DNA of 64,000 nt, from positions 1 to 64,000 of the forward strand of contig CAZDDI010000004.1 of the NCBI GenBank assembly GCA_964504195.1, given 5' to 3'. Each line of letters opens with the position of its first letter. Position 1 is the first letter of the stretch. The position numbers were made by a program, and so were the translations under genes. Below are positions 51,601 to 58,496 of this stretch, piece by piece. This stretch comes from CAZDDI01 sp964504195. Its GTDB lineage: Bacteria > Chloroflexota > Anaerolineae > B4-G1 > SLSP01. A model generated the notes under the pieces. That model was not told where the DNA came from and did not search any database. It worked only from the letters and a program-made list of their open reading frames with translations.

Positions 51601-52086
51601 CTGCGCCTGCTCCGCGTAGACCTCGGCCAGCTCCGCGAAGGTGAAGCGGGAGAGCTCCGGGTCATCGAGCGAGGGCAGCTGCCCGGTCGGCCCCATCGAG
51701 CCGACGACGAAGCGCGGGCGGCCCGTCGCTGCCGTGTAGCGGTCGGCCACAGCGCGGGCTAGGCTCGCCGCGCGGCGGTTGAGCTCCGGCGTCAGATCGC
51801 CCACGCCGAACTCGGCCAGCGTGAGACGGTTGCCCCGGAAGCTGTTGGTCTCGATGGCGTCCGCCCCGGCCTCCAGGTAGGCGACATGCGCGGCTTCCAC
51901 CGCGTCGGGGCGATGCAGGAGCAGCATCTCGTTCAAGCCCTGCGTGCGCTCGCCGCCATAATCCGCCGCGCCCAGGTCAAACAGGGCCAGCTGCGTGCCG
52001 GTCGCGCCATCGCACAGCACGACATGGTCTTCCACCGCGTCGAGGTAGCGGCGGTTGGTGTAGGGGATCAGAGTGTAGTCGGGCAT
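48652..52086 (-). CDS. metH: Cobalamin-dependent methionine synthase
   Basis: 1144 residues. The homocysteine domain (about 1-320) has the zinc cysteines in GLNCSTG and GGCCGTGPQ. A pterin-binding domain (about 340-600, IGERINTQGSK) leads to the B12 cap and Rossmann domains with YGDVHDIGKN (DxHxxG, His near 740). The reactivation domain (about 905-1144) has GKRYSWGYPACPD (SAM site). It makes methionine from homocysteine and methyl-THF. Between the B12 and reactivation domains (about 862-897) is an extra His/Cys-rich linker (HEHDHEH, CSSCAEC, QHH) not found in E. coli MetH and likely to bind metal. GAGGT precedes the ATG. It follows metF, which would supply methyl-THF. Confidence 0.95.
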   Translation of the reverse strand: MPDYTLIPYTNRRYLDAVEDHVVLCDGATGTQLALFDLGAADYGGERTQGLNEMLLLHRPDAVEAAHVAYLEAGADAIETNSFRGNRLTLAEFGVGDLTPELNRRAASLARAVADRYTAATGRPRFVVGSMGPTGQLPSLDDPELSRFTFAELAEVYAEQAQALLEGGVDVLLLETQQDLLELKAAVQGVWQAFTRLGVRVPIQAQITLDASGHTLTGPDAETALVAMAALPVDIIGLNCSTGPEEMRAAVRRLLALSNRPISVMPNAGMPENVAGRAVYRMQPETFAAALAEFAGWGVRVVGGCCGTGPQHIAALRAALPATALRGDFAPAALPYLASNIQAVPLHQEPRPLIIGERINTQGSKQARELVLERRYAALVELAEMQVSYGAHLLDVCVALTERDDEVATMQDVVKQLALHSPAPLAFDTTDPAVMRAALEVYPGRAVINSVNLEGGEARARAILELAREFGAALIALTIDEQGMAKTVERKLEIARRLYALAVDDIGLPPHALIFDPLTFTLATGDAESATAAIATLDALRRIQAELPGALTNLGVSNVSYGLRPPARRVLNSVFLYRAVEAGLDAAIVNPAQITPYADISAEERELADDLIFNRRADALARFVTHFEGHAASVDADPLPTAAPAERLYQAVLRRRREGVEALVDACLTERAPLAVLNEVLLPAMKAVGELFGTGELILPFVLQSAEVMRAAVTHLEQYLERDASASKGVVVLATVYGDVHDIGKNLVKTILANNGYTVHDLGKQVPVETIIEKAVEVNADAIGLSALLVATSQQMARMVEALQRRGLAIPLLVGGAAINPAFAQRIAVTEPGGLYHGGVYYCKDAFEALQVLEQIVLFKPAPPAHEHDHEHAAPQATCSSCAECSAPAGQHHAAAPTPPFWGYRALRSIPLEELHPLLDRKSLYRVGWGARGATGEQWAAVQADFDARLAAMWAEAGAYLRPQAVYGYFPAQSDGDALVIYDPREPEAWGELGRFVFPRQRGGECLCLADYFAPVASGRVDVAALQVVTVGRGPTERYGALETAGAYSEAYYVHGLAAAMAEATAEWLHARIRRELGLGATQGKRYSWGYPACPDVTQHRTVFALLPAETALGMALTLAGQLVPEHSTAALIVHAPHARYFVV

Positions 52087-52117
52087 AGTGTTACCTCAGT
52101 GTACAGGCTTTTTACTG

Positions 52118-52164
52118 CGTAATGCGTACTGCGTAATCCGGAAAATTACGCAGTACGCATTACG
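52118..52164. repeat. Perfect 20-bp hairpin made of heptamers between metF and metH
   Basis: CGTAATGCGTACTGCGTAAT (52118-52137) and its exact complement (52145-52164) enclose the loop CCGGAAA. The arm itself is 7-base periodic (gcgtaat-gcgtact-gcgtaat). It may attenuate transcription from metF into metH or protect mRNA ends. Confidence 0.8.
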
Positions 52165-52173
52165 AATTACGTC

Positions 52174-53166
52174 TCACATCTCCCCCATCGCCTCTAGCGA
52201 GAGGGCGCCGAGGGAGACCCACTCCAGCGGCTCGGCGATGGGACGCGGATAGAGGCGCAATGCCTCCACGATTGGCGGGACAGCCGACGGCCACCCGACG
52301 GCCATGATGTGCAGCCCGCGCACGCCTTCGATTTCGCGCACTTGCTGGGCGATTTCCACACACAGCTCGATGCCAGCCTGGGCTTGCGCCTCTTTGGAGA
52401 GGCCCTGCATCCGTTGCACCACCCAGTCGGGCACGTCCATGCCCGCCACCTGCTCGCGCATGAACTCGGCAGCGCGCAGTGAGCGCACCGGCCCTACCCC
52501 CGCGAGGATGGCGACCTGCTCGTGCAAGCCCAAATCCACCACGCGGGCCATGAACTCGCGGAAGCGCGGCACGTTGAAGATAAGCTGCGTTTGGAGGAAC
52601 TGTGCACCTGCCGCCACCTTTTTCGCTACGCGAAGCGGACGGAAGTCGTAGGGCGGCGCGAAGGGGTTTTCCACCGCGCCGACGAAGAAATCTGGCGCGC
52701 GCTTGGGAATGGGTTGGCCGTTCTCGAAGACGCCCTCGCGCATCATGCGCAGCATCCGCACCAGGTTGACCGAGTCCAGATCGTAGACCGGCTTGACGTG
52801 GGGATGATCGCCACCGCTGACGTGATCGCCGCTGAGCGCCAGCACGTTGACGATGCCGTGCCCCACCGCGCCGATAAGGTCGGCTTGCAGCGCGAGGCGA
52901 TTACGGTCGCGGCAGGTCATCTGCAAGACCGGCTCCATCCCCGCCTGCTTGAGCATGATGCAGACCGGCAGGCTCGCCATGTGAACCGTCGCCGCCTGAT
53001 TGTCGGTGACGTTATAGGCATCGGCGTAGCCGCGCAACACCGCAATCTGCCGGTAGATGGGGTCGGTAAGCGGTCCAACCGGCGGCCCTACCTCGACGGT
53101 GACGGCGAAGCGCCCAGCGCGCAATACTCGCGCCAGGTTGCTATCGGGTTGTGTGATGGTGTTCAT
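52174..53166 (-). CDS. metF: 5,10-methylenetetrahydrofolate reductase
   Basis: 330 residues, a TIM-barrel enzyme: FAVTVEVGPPVGP, NVTDNQAATVHMASL, QMTCRDRNRLALQADLIGA, LALSGDH and FLQTQLIFNVPRFREFM. These are the folate/FAD-site motifs of MetF. It reduces methylene-THF to methyl-THF for MetH. The ATG at 53166 (MNTITQPD) is preferred to the open extension. The gene downstream is metH and the gene upstream encodes the zinc-finger partner MetV, so the reductase is probably the split MetVF type known from acetogens and Chloroflexota. A heptamer hairpin (53182-53248) fills the gap to MetV. Confidence 0.93.
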   Translation of the reverse strand: MNTITQPDSNLARVLRAGRFAVTVEVGPPVGPLTDPIYRQIAVLRGYADAYNVTDNQAATVHMASLPVCIMLKQAGMEPVLQMTCRDRNRLALQADLIGAVGHGIVNVLALSGDHVSGGDHPHVKPVYDLDSVNLVRMLRMMREGVFENGQPIPKRAPDFFVGAVENPFAPPYDFRPLRVAKKVAAGAQFLQTQLIFNVPRFREFMARVVDLGLHEQVAILAGVGPVRSLRAAEFMREQVAGMDVPDWVVQRMQGLSKEAQAQAGIELCVEIAQQVREIEGVRGLHIMAVGWPSAVPPIVEALRLYPRPIAEPLEWVSLGALSLEAMGEM

Positions 53167-53181
53167 ATAATTCTCTAAATT

Positions 53182-53248
53182 GACCACAGACGACAGACCA
53201 CTGACCACGTTTCATGTAAAAGTCGTCCGTCGTCTGTCGTCCGTGGTC
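53182..53248. repeat. Imperfect long hairpin of heptamers between metV and metF
   Basis: Two 27-base arms (53182-53208 and 53222-53248) are each built from 7-mers of the GTCGTCY/GACCACA type and pair with each other with about five mismatches around a 13-base loop. The outer end overlaps the metV stop codon. Related 7-mers occur at 36446-36466. Confidence 0.8.
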
Positions 53249-53748
53249 TAGGGTTCCCCAATTTCCGCATAGCGCACGGCGCTCTCATTGCCAGTCGTGA
53301 TGCGATCTGCGCCGGTGGCGTAAGTGACCCAGGAGGCCATGCCGCGCAGACGCCAATCCACCGGCGGGTTGAGGCGCGCTTTTTCTGCCGTGTAGGGCGT
53401 GCGTTCCAGCCCGGCGAGGGCGCGCACCCAGACGCAATCGCGCTCCGGGTAGACCTCGCAATGTCCATTGGCGCGCACGCCGCCGCACGGACCGTTGCGG
53501 AGCTGCTTGGGACAATTCATCGGGCAAACCATGCCGGTATAGTGCAACACACACTGACCACACTCCTGGCAATCGAAGAGCGGGCGCTTGAGCGCAAGTT
53601 CGAACGGGTGCAGCCAGCGCGACGCGCGCTCCGCCCCCACCCGCTCGAACAGTCCGCCGGTATGGCGCAAGAGCCAGGAGGTAAGCTCCCAGGAGAAAAC
53701 CAGGAAGTGCGATTTTAGATTTTGGATTTTTGATTTTGGATTGCTCAT
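53248..53748 (-). CDS. metV: MetV-like zinc protein, partner of MTHFR
   Basis: 166 residues. A Cys-rich core has CQECGQC, TGMVCPMNCPK, NGPCGGVRANGHCEVYPERDCVW and ARLNPPVDWRLRG. This is the methylene-THF reductase C-terminal (PF12225-type) family, which as a separate subunit is called MetV and supports MetF. The start is uncertain. ATG 53748 is used, but residues 2-12 (SNPKSKIQNLKS) are encoded by an octamer repeat (53710-53744) of a kind found before other genes here. A GTG at 53784 would overlap the upstream gene. It lies directly upstream of metF on the same strand. Confidence 0.88.
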   Translation of the reverse strand: MSNPKSKIQNLKSHFLVFSWELTSWLLRHTGGLFERVGAERASRWLHPFELALKRPLFDCQECGQCVLHYTGMVCPMNCPKQLRNGPCGGVRANGHCEVYPERDCVWVRALAGLERTPYTAEKARLNPPVDWRLRGMASWVTYATGADRITTGNESAVRYAEIGEP

Positions 53749-53761
53749 CCTCACCGATCCT

Positions 53762-54502
53762 TCACGCTGCTGCCTCATATCCACAGTCCACTTGCCCCGA
53801 CGGATTGCAATAGCGTTTCAAGAGTGCGTCTACATTGGGTTTGTCATGCAATGGAATGGCAATACTCATTTCTTTCCAGTCTCGCCAGGGCCAGCGGCGC
53901 GTTACAGTCAATGTAAGCGTAGTGGGACAATCTTCTTCCCAATGATAAGCCTCAATTTGTTTCCAGGTAATCAATGTTGCCCCTAGGATACCATACTCTC
54001 TTATTTGAAGTTGCACCAAACCGGAGAACAAACAGAATACACTGAGAGCTAACCACAAGATGAGCGAAGAGAATAGCAAAACACCTCGTTCGCGACTCAC
54101 ATAATAAAGTATTAATCCACACACAAAGAAAAAAGCTGTCACAAGGCCGAGCACTACCATGGAACGTTGCGCCCCAGTATACCCAATAGTCAGCAAATGA
54201 TTACCAGACCGGGTTCGATGTCTGAAGTAAACGATTGGAGGGAACAAAAGTATTGCTGAGAATCCCCATAAAAATGCCATCCGAACACCATCTTGCCATA
54301 TTTTTGGCAAGATGGACAGAGCGAGCGGCATCAATACGAATGGCAATACGATTGGCAAACTTATCAACAATAATTTAACCGTTCGCAATGCAGCTGTAGG
54401 CCCCACCGAACGTTGCAAAATCACATAAGTCAGCAACAAGCAAAAAATACTACAAATAAACATCACAAAAACAGCAATTATCGAAAATAAGATGGGCGAC
54501 AT
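53762..54502 (-). CDS. Membrane protein with C-terminal bPH/DUF5673-like domain
   Basis: 246 residues with about five transmembrane helices (MSPILFSIIAVFVMFICSIF onward, to about residue 165). The C-terminal soluble part is REYGILGATLITWKQIEAYHWE ... LTLTVTRRWPWRDWKEMSIAI. The ITWKQIEAYHWE strand-helix pattern is usual in bacterial PH-like or DUF5673 domains. Function is unknown. GGGAGG precedes the ATG at 54502. It is AT-richer than its neighbours and sits between the MetV gene and the P-loop gene. Confidence 0.7.
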   Translation of the reverse strand: MSPILFSIIAVFVMFICSIFCLLLTYVILQRSVGPTAALRTVKLLLISLPIVLPFVLMPLALSILPKIWQDGVRMAFLWGFSAILLFPPIVYFRHRTRSGNHLLTIGYTGAQRSMVVLGLVTAFFFVCGLILYYVSRERGVLLFSSLILWLALSVFCLFSGLVQLQIREYGILGATLITWKQIEAYHWEEDCPTTLTLTVTRRWPWRDWKEMSIAIPLHDKPNVDALLKRYCNPSGQVDCGYEAAA

Positions 54503-54548
54503 TTTCAAAACCTCCCCTGATAAGAGCGAAAACCCCACTCTTCATGCT

Positions 54549-54911
54549 TCACGTTTCACGCATCACATCTTCCAGAAACGCCAACGCCTGATACAGCACC
54601 TCATCGGGCGTGAGGGCGCTGGTATCAATGTAGAAATCGCAGTGCTGGCGGGCGTGGGCCAGGCGTACCTCACGCTCTTCGATCCACCACGAGGAGGGTT
54701 TCGCCAGCCGCTCGCGCTGCGCGCCCACGTCGAGGCTCACGTCCACATAGAGCAGCAAATCCGGGTTAGTGATTTGCAGCCACATATCCGGCACGCCGGA
54801 GTGCTCCTGGCGGATTTCTTTGACCTGATACCCACGCTCGCGCAAGCCGCGCGCGAGCACGGATTTCCCCGCCGAGCAAGGGCCGACAATGCCAATCAGC
54901 GGCGACTCCAT
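54549..54911 (-). CDS. Small P-loop NTPase/kinase-like protein
   Basis: 120 residues. It starts MESPLIGIVGPCSAGKSVLARGL, with the Walker A GPCSAGKS (about 10-17), followed by LLLYVDVSLDVGAQRERL (a kinase-like central strand and Arg-rich helix) and a Ser/Trp lid-like SSWWIEE. It is shorter than nucleotide kinases and looks like a compact adenylylate-kinase-type protein. The substrate is not evident. The gap to the upstream SpoIIE phosphatase gene is 9 bases, so they are one operon. Its stop region is made of TCACGNN heptamers. Confidence 0.78.
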   Translation of the reverse strand: MESPLIGIVGPCSAGKSVLARGLRERGYQVKEIRQEHSGVPDMWLQITNPDLLLYVDVSLDVGAQRERLAKPSSWWIEEREVRLAHARQHCDFYIDTSALTPDEVLYQALAFLEDVMRET

Positions 54912-54920
54912 GGCGCTTGT

Positions 54921-55631
54921 TCACACCTCGGAGAGCGGCATCTCGATCCGCATATAGCGCGGGCCGTCGCCGGCACCCGGTGCGATGTGCAGCACGGCAA
55001 TGCTGGTATCATCCGTGGGCCGGTTGTCATCGGCGGCCAGGCCGCGCGCCAGCAGGCCATCGGCGAGGGCTTGCGCCGTAGGCTGCGCTGCCCACAGCTC
55101 AGCAATGGCGGCGGCAACATCGAGCTGCGCCCCTTTGCGGCTGCCCGCGTGCGCCAGACCATCCGTAAACGCGCAGACGACCAGCCCCGGCGCGAGTGGG
55201 ATATTTTCGACGCTGGGGCGCATCTGCCGCCGGAAGCCGAGCGTGAGCGCGGTATCGGGCAGCGCGCGCCACGTTCCCTCCGGCTCGCGCACATAGACGG
55301 GCGGCCCGCCACAGCGGGTGATGACCAGCGAGTGGCTGTGCATATCCACCGAAAGCACCACCAGCGTCGCTGAGACCTTGCCGCCGCGCAGCGTGTGGAG
55401 CATATCGTTGGCGGCGCGGGCGGCCGGGCCATCGCGCACCCCTTCGCCCAGTTCCGAGACCACCTTGCGCACTACCGCCAGGCTCACGGACTTTGCACCT
55501 AGCCCGGAGCTCTGCCCATCGGCCAGCACCACCGATAGCCCGCCGTGCGGCCGCTCGATGACTTCGAGCGTGTCGCCGCTTTCTAGCACGGCCCACTTGT
55601 TGATTTTAGCGACGGCTACTGAGATGTGCAT
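54921..55631 (-). CDS. SpoIIE-family PP2C-type serine/threonine phosphatase
   Basis: 236 residues. The metal-site motifs of the SpoIIE/PP2C fold are present: VLADGQSSGLGAK (first Asp), VVCAFTDGLAHAG (FTDG) and DDTSIAVLHI near the end. A central SATLVVLSVDMHSHSLVITRCGGPPVYV sheet fits the family. There is no sensor domain, so it is probably a free phosphatase acting on an anti-sigma-factor antagonist (partner-switching). No such partner is adjacent. It is 9 bases upstream of the P-loop gene. Confidence 0.9.
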   Translation of the reverse strand: MHISVAVAKINKWAVLESGDTLEVIERPHGGLSVVLADGQSSGLGAKSVSLAVVRKVVSELGEGVRDGPAARAANDMLHTLRGGKVSATLVVLSVDMHSHSLVITRCGGPPVYVREPEGTWRALPDTALTLGFRRQMRPSVENIPLAPGLVVCAFTDGLAHAGSRKGAQLDVAAAIAELWAAQPTAQALADGLLARGLAADDNRPTDDTSIAVLHIAPGAGDGPRYMRIEMPLSEV

Positions 55632-55702
55632 AATAACTCACTACCAAGAACTAACGCAAAAGGCATACCCTAAACCTGCCGCAAGGGGCATCGCACTAGA
55701 AA

Positions 55703-55742
55703 CCGCCTGACCCTGCCATGGAGAAAGGCAAGGCTCAGGCGG
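55703..55742 (-). terminator. Hairpin terminator after the thioredoxin gene
   Basis: CCGCCTGA (55703-55710) pairs perfectly with TCAGGCGG (55735-55742), and the stem continues imperfectly. On the minus strand it is followed by TTTCTAG. It lies just after the stop at 55764. Confidence 0.6.
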
Positions 55743-55763
55743 CGTTGTTGCGCAAGAGCTGTA

Positions 55764-56186
55764 TCAATTTCTACTGCTGCTCGCAACAGCGGCCTTGATC
55801 TCTTCAACTTGCGGCGCGCCAGCACGGGCGTAGACAATCTGACCAACACGATCTACTACAAAAAACGTGGGGACGCCACGCACGCCCCAGCGTTGCGCGA
55901 TCTCACGGCCTACGGATTGGGTCACGTTGAGGCGGAGTACACCTGCCTGACCGACCAAATCTGCTTCGAGTTGATCCACCTGAGGCTTGGTAAACAAACA
56001 TATACTACACGAGTTAGAATAGAAATTCACCACGGTGGGTTGCCCCGCCTGCAAACGCGCTTCTAGCGCCTCCATAGAGGCGAACGTATCACCGGGTGTA
56101 CGCAGAAAAACGAACGCCGCCCCCAGACCCAGCACCACAATAATGATGAGCCAATTCTCACGCCAGAAAGATTTGAGTGTTGCCAT
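55764..56186 (-). CDS. Membrane-anchored thioredoxin-like protein
   Basis: 140 residues. One N-terminal helix (about 11-29, NWLIIIVVLGLGAAFVFL) anchors a thioredoxin fold facing out: PTVVNFYSNSCSICLFTKP (redox pair CSIC), then RWGVRGVPTFFVVDRVG with the cis-Pro. It should exchange disulfides at the outer face of the membrane. The ATG at 56186 is chosen because the transmembrane helix then starts at about residue 11 and GGAG lies upstream. A 13-bp TCACGCA hairpin (56218-56251) separates it from OsmC. Part of a thiol-redox gene group with TrxB and PDO. Confidence 0.88.
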   Translation of the reverse strand: MATLKSFWRENWLIIIVVLGLGAAFVFLRTPGDTFASMEALEARLQAGQPTVVNFYSNSCSICLFTKPQVDQLEADLVGQAGVLRLNVTQSVGREIAQRWGVRGVPTFFVVDRVGQIVYARAGAPQVEEIKAAVASSSRN

Positions 56187-56217
56187 GTGTAAAGAGTCTC
56201 CAACAGTAATAAATATA

Positions 56218-56251
56218 GCGTGATGCGTGAAAATCTCTTCACGCATCACGC
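56218..56251. repeat. TCACGCA heptamer hairpin
   Basis: GCGTGATGCGTGA (56218-56230) pairs perfectly with TCACGCATCACGC (56239-56251). One more heptamer follows. It lies between osmC and the thioredoxin gene. Confidence 0.75.
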
Positions 56252-56260
56252 ATCACGCCA

Positions 56261-56707
56261 CTACTTACCCGGCAGGTAGGGGGCGGGCTGATCTTCCACA
56301 ATGCGGAAGCTAAACGTAATCGGAGCCGTTGCCTTAAGCATCGCCGCGACCGAGCAATAGGTCTCCTGTGACAGTTCAATTGCACGCTCCAGAGCAGCAG
56401 CGGATATGCCCTGCCCGTAAGCCACATACTCCAGATGGATTTTAGTATAGACCTGCGGGTGTTCTTCGGCCTTTTCCGCCTCGACATGCACTTCCAGGCC
56501 GGTGAGCGGCTCGCGCTTTTTACCCATGATAGAGACCACATCCATCGCCGTGCAGCCGGCCGCACCCATCAGAAGCAGTTCCATCGGGCTAGGGCCACCC
56601 TGCGCTCCCGTCGAGTGCGGGACATCTAAAACAATCGTCGGGCTATGATTGGCCTGCGCAATCAAGCGCATTCCCGGCCCAACCCAAGTAACAGTTGCAG
56701 TCGCCAT
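56261..56707 (-). CDS. OsmC/Ohr-family protein
   Basis: 148 residues with the family layout TVTWVGPGMRLIAQANHS, PSPMELLLMGAAGCTAMDV (first redox Cys) and LSQETYCSVAAML (second Cys). OsmC-type thiol peroxidases reduce organic hydroperoxides with reduced lipoyl or thioredoxin-type donors. AAGGAGAAC stands before the ATG, and an array of four octamers (56722-56753) lies between that SD and the cupin gene stop. It is in the minus-strand redox group. Confidence 0.9.
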   Translation of the reverse strand: MATATVTWVGPGMRLIAQANHSPTIVLDVPHSTGAQGGPSPMELLLMGAAGCTAMDVVSIMGKKREPLTGLEVHVEAEKAEEHPQVYTKIHLEYVAYGQGISAAALERAIELSQETYCSVAAMLKATAPITFSFRIVEDQPAPYLPGK

Positions 56708-56721
56708 ATAGTTCTCCTTGT

Positions 56722-56753
56722 GAAAATCTAAAATCAGAAAATCTGCAAATCTC
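56722..56753 (-). repeat. Octamer array before the OsmC gene
   Basis: Four 8-mers (gaaaatct, aaaatcag, aaaatctg, caaatctc on the plus strand) stand directly upstream of the SD AAGGAGAAC. The distal end overlaps the stop codon of the cupin gene. Confidence 0.7.
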
Positions 56754-57078
56754 AGAGCGGAATAACACAGATAAACTTGAGCGTGGCCTGCCCGGTGTTG
56801 TGATACCCGTGGACGGCGTCCGGCGGGACAAACAATGCCACACCGGGCCGCATATCGCCCAGCGGGCCATCCGGCCCTAGTAACGCCCCCTCGCCCTCAA
56901 GGACAAAAATCTCATGCTCGTAGGGATGGTGATGCGGATCGAAACGCACGCCGGGCTGAATCTCGATGACGCGCATAGCGAAGTTGGGCGCGCCGTCCTT
57001 CTCGGTCAACATCCAGCGGATGCCGATGCCGTCCATCACTGGTTCGAGCGGCACATTGTTGAGGTGCTTCAATAACAT
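56752..57078 (-). CDS. Cupin-domain protein
   Basis: 108 residues, single cupin barrel. Metal ligands appear in FDPHHHPYEHEIFVLEG (motif 1) and PPDAVHGYHNTG (motif 2). It may be a small dioxygenase, isomerase or sensor, and the neighbours (OsmC, TrxB) suggest a link with peroxide or thiol stress. GAGGAGG precedes the ATG, and an ATTCGCC-type heptamer pair (57099-57113) lies just upstream. Confidence 0.85.
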   Translation of the reverse strand: MLLKHLNNVPLEPVMDGIGIRWMLTEKDGAPNFAMRVIEIQPGVRFDPHHHPYEHEIFVLEGEGALLGPDGPLGDMRPGVALFVPPDAVHGYHNTGQATLKFICVIPL

Positions 57079-57194
57079 GTGGACCTCCTCAAAAAAAATG
57101 GCGAATAGCGAATCTCAGAACTTAACCCGTCGCGGATCTAGCGCTCCGCTCCGAGCAGCTGGCTCTGAAGGAGTCACCAATACCCAAAATTTCA

Positions 57195-57449
57195 TTAGCC
57201 TGCTTCCACCGCTTCGGCAGCCGCTTCTTCGGGGGTGGGCACAGGGGCCGGGCAGGAGACTGGCTTGCCCAGCAGCGTATAGAAGCCGCAATAACCTACT
57301 GCGCCGGTCAAGAAAGCAACGGCGCCTACCACCCCCAGCAGCGTCCCTAGCACGCCCTGAAGAAACAGTAAGCCGAACAACATAACGTAAAGCCCCACAA
57401 TCACGCGCAAAATACGCTCAAAGGTACTGATGTTCTTTGGAATGCTCAT
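57195..57449 (-). CDS. DUF2892 membrane protein
   Basis: 84 residues: NISTFERILRVIVGLYVMLFGLL ... GVVGAVAFLTGAVGYCGFYTLLG, two transmembrane helices of the DUF2892 (YgaP C-terminal-like) type with a conserved Cys near CGFY, and a short Pro/Glu tail with another Cys. Such proteins often sit beside rhodanese or thioredoxin genes. It is 32 bases downstream of trxB and likely in its operon. Confidence 0.85.
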   Translation of the reverse strand: MSIPKNISTFERILRVIVGLYVMLFGLLFLQGVLGTLLGVVGAVAFLTGAVGYCGFYTLLGKPVSCPAPVPTPEEAAAEAVEAG

Positions 57450-57481
57450 ACAACTTCCCCTCCCATAGATTCATGCAAAAT

Positions 57482-58456
57482 TCACAACGCCAGCAAATAC
57501 TCGCGCACGGCGACCGCGGACTTGGCTCCATCACCCACCGCTACTGCGATTTGCGCCAGGTTATCGGCGCGCACATCGCCAGCGGCAAAAATCCCCGGCA
57601 CCGAAGTGCGCGTGTGCGCGTCGGTCACAATGTACCCGAAGCGGTTCAACTCCACCACACCCTCCAGGAACTTGGTGTACGGCGCATACCCAACGTAGAT
57701 GAAAACCCCATCGGTAGGCAAGGTGACTTCCGCGCCAGTCTCGCGGTTCTTCACCACCACCCGCTGCACGGTCTTCTCACCTTCGATAGCGGTCAGGCTG
57801 TGGTTAAAGAATAATTCCACTTTCTCATGCCCAAAGACCCGGTCTTGTAGGATTTTCTCTGCCTTCGAGGTAGGCAAGAATTCGACGATTTTGACGCTGT
57901 TGACGTAAGTGACCATAATCGCGCCTTCTTGCAAGCCGGAATTGCCCGCGCCAACGATGACCACATCCTTGCCCCGGAAAAGCGGGCCATCGCAAGTAGC
58001 GCAGTAAGAGACCCCGCGCCCATAAAATTCTTTCTCGCCAGGGACGCCCAGCTTCTTGGACTCACTCCCCGTGGCGACAATCACCGCCTTGGCCTGGTAC
58101 ACTTGCCCCGCGGCAGTATGCACTTCCACGCGGCCCGGTTGCACCGGCACAACCCGCTCCACCTCATCAAATTCGACAAGTTCCGCGCCAAAACGTTCAG
58201 CCTGCTGGCGGAAGAGTTCCATCATCTCAGCACCGGAAACGCCATCGGGAAAGCCGGGGTAGTTCTCGACCAGCTCGGTACTGGCCGCCAATCCGCCGGC
58301 ACCCGCCTTTTCTAAGAGCAACGTCTTCATGCCATCACGCGCAGTGTAAATGGCCGCGGTCAACCCGGCTGGCCCGGCACCGATGATAAGTACATCATAC
58401 AGCGTAGCTGTTGCGACTGTTTTCTTAGTCTCTTTGCTCAATGAAAACTCAAACAT
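57482..58456 (-). CDS. trxB: Thioredoxin reductase
   Basis: 324 residues. FAD site LYDVLIIGAGPAGLTAAIYTARDG, redox motif CATC (about 152-155) in SYCATCDGPLF, NADPH-binding VVIVGAGNSGLQEGA, and the final GIFAAGDVRADNLAQIAVAVGDGAKSA. It passes electrons from NADPH to thioredoxins, here presumably to PDO (58672) and the membrane thioredoxin. The NADPH part reads GNSGLQ, slightly different from the common GGNSA, so NADH use is possible. The ATG at 58456 is chosen for GGGAGG upstream. ATTCGCC heptamers (58474-58496) lie before that SD. Confidence 0.93.
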   Translation of the reverse strand: MFEFSLSKETKKTVATATLYDVLIIGAGPAGLTAAIYTARDGMKTLLLEKAGAGGLAASTELVENYPGFPDGVSGAEMMELFRQQAERFGAELVEFDEVERVVPVQPGRVEVHTAAGQVYQAKAVIVATGSESKKLGVPGEKEFYGRGVSYCATCDGPLFRGKDVVIVGAGNSGLQEGAIMVTYVNSVKIVEFLPTSKAEKILQDRVFGHEKVELFFNHSLTAIEGEKTVQRVVVKNRETGAEVTLPTDGVFIYVGYAPYTKFLEGVVELNRFGYIVTDAHTRTSVPGIFAAGDVRADNLAQIAVAVGDGAKSAVAVREYLLAL

Positions 58457-58473
58457 ACTGAACCTCCCTTGAA

Positions 58474-58496
58474 AATGGCGAATGGCGAATGGCAAA
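58474..58496 (-). repeat. ATTCGCC heptamers before trxB
   Basis: Three units of ggcgaat/ggcaaac type (aatggcgaatggcgaatggc on the plus strand) lie upstream of the trxB SD. The same motif precedes the cupin (57099-57113), LOG (36374-36391) and, in one copy, PfkB (35746-35752) genes. The gap 58497-58601 also has a GCGGATCTGGCGATC palindrome. Confidence 0.75.

Noticed and set aside
48616..51762. Two long plus-strand frames opposite metH (48616-50190 and 50197-51762)
   Set aside because: Arg/His-rich antisense shadows of a GC-rich gene. MetH on the minus strand has full domain motifs.
53749..53761. Cobalamin or SAM riboswitch before the met genes
   Set aside because: The gaps before metV, metF and metH are too short or are filled by heptamer hairpins. 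No conserved riboswitch core is recognisable.
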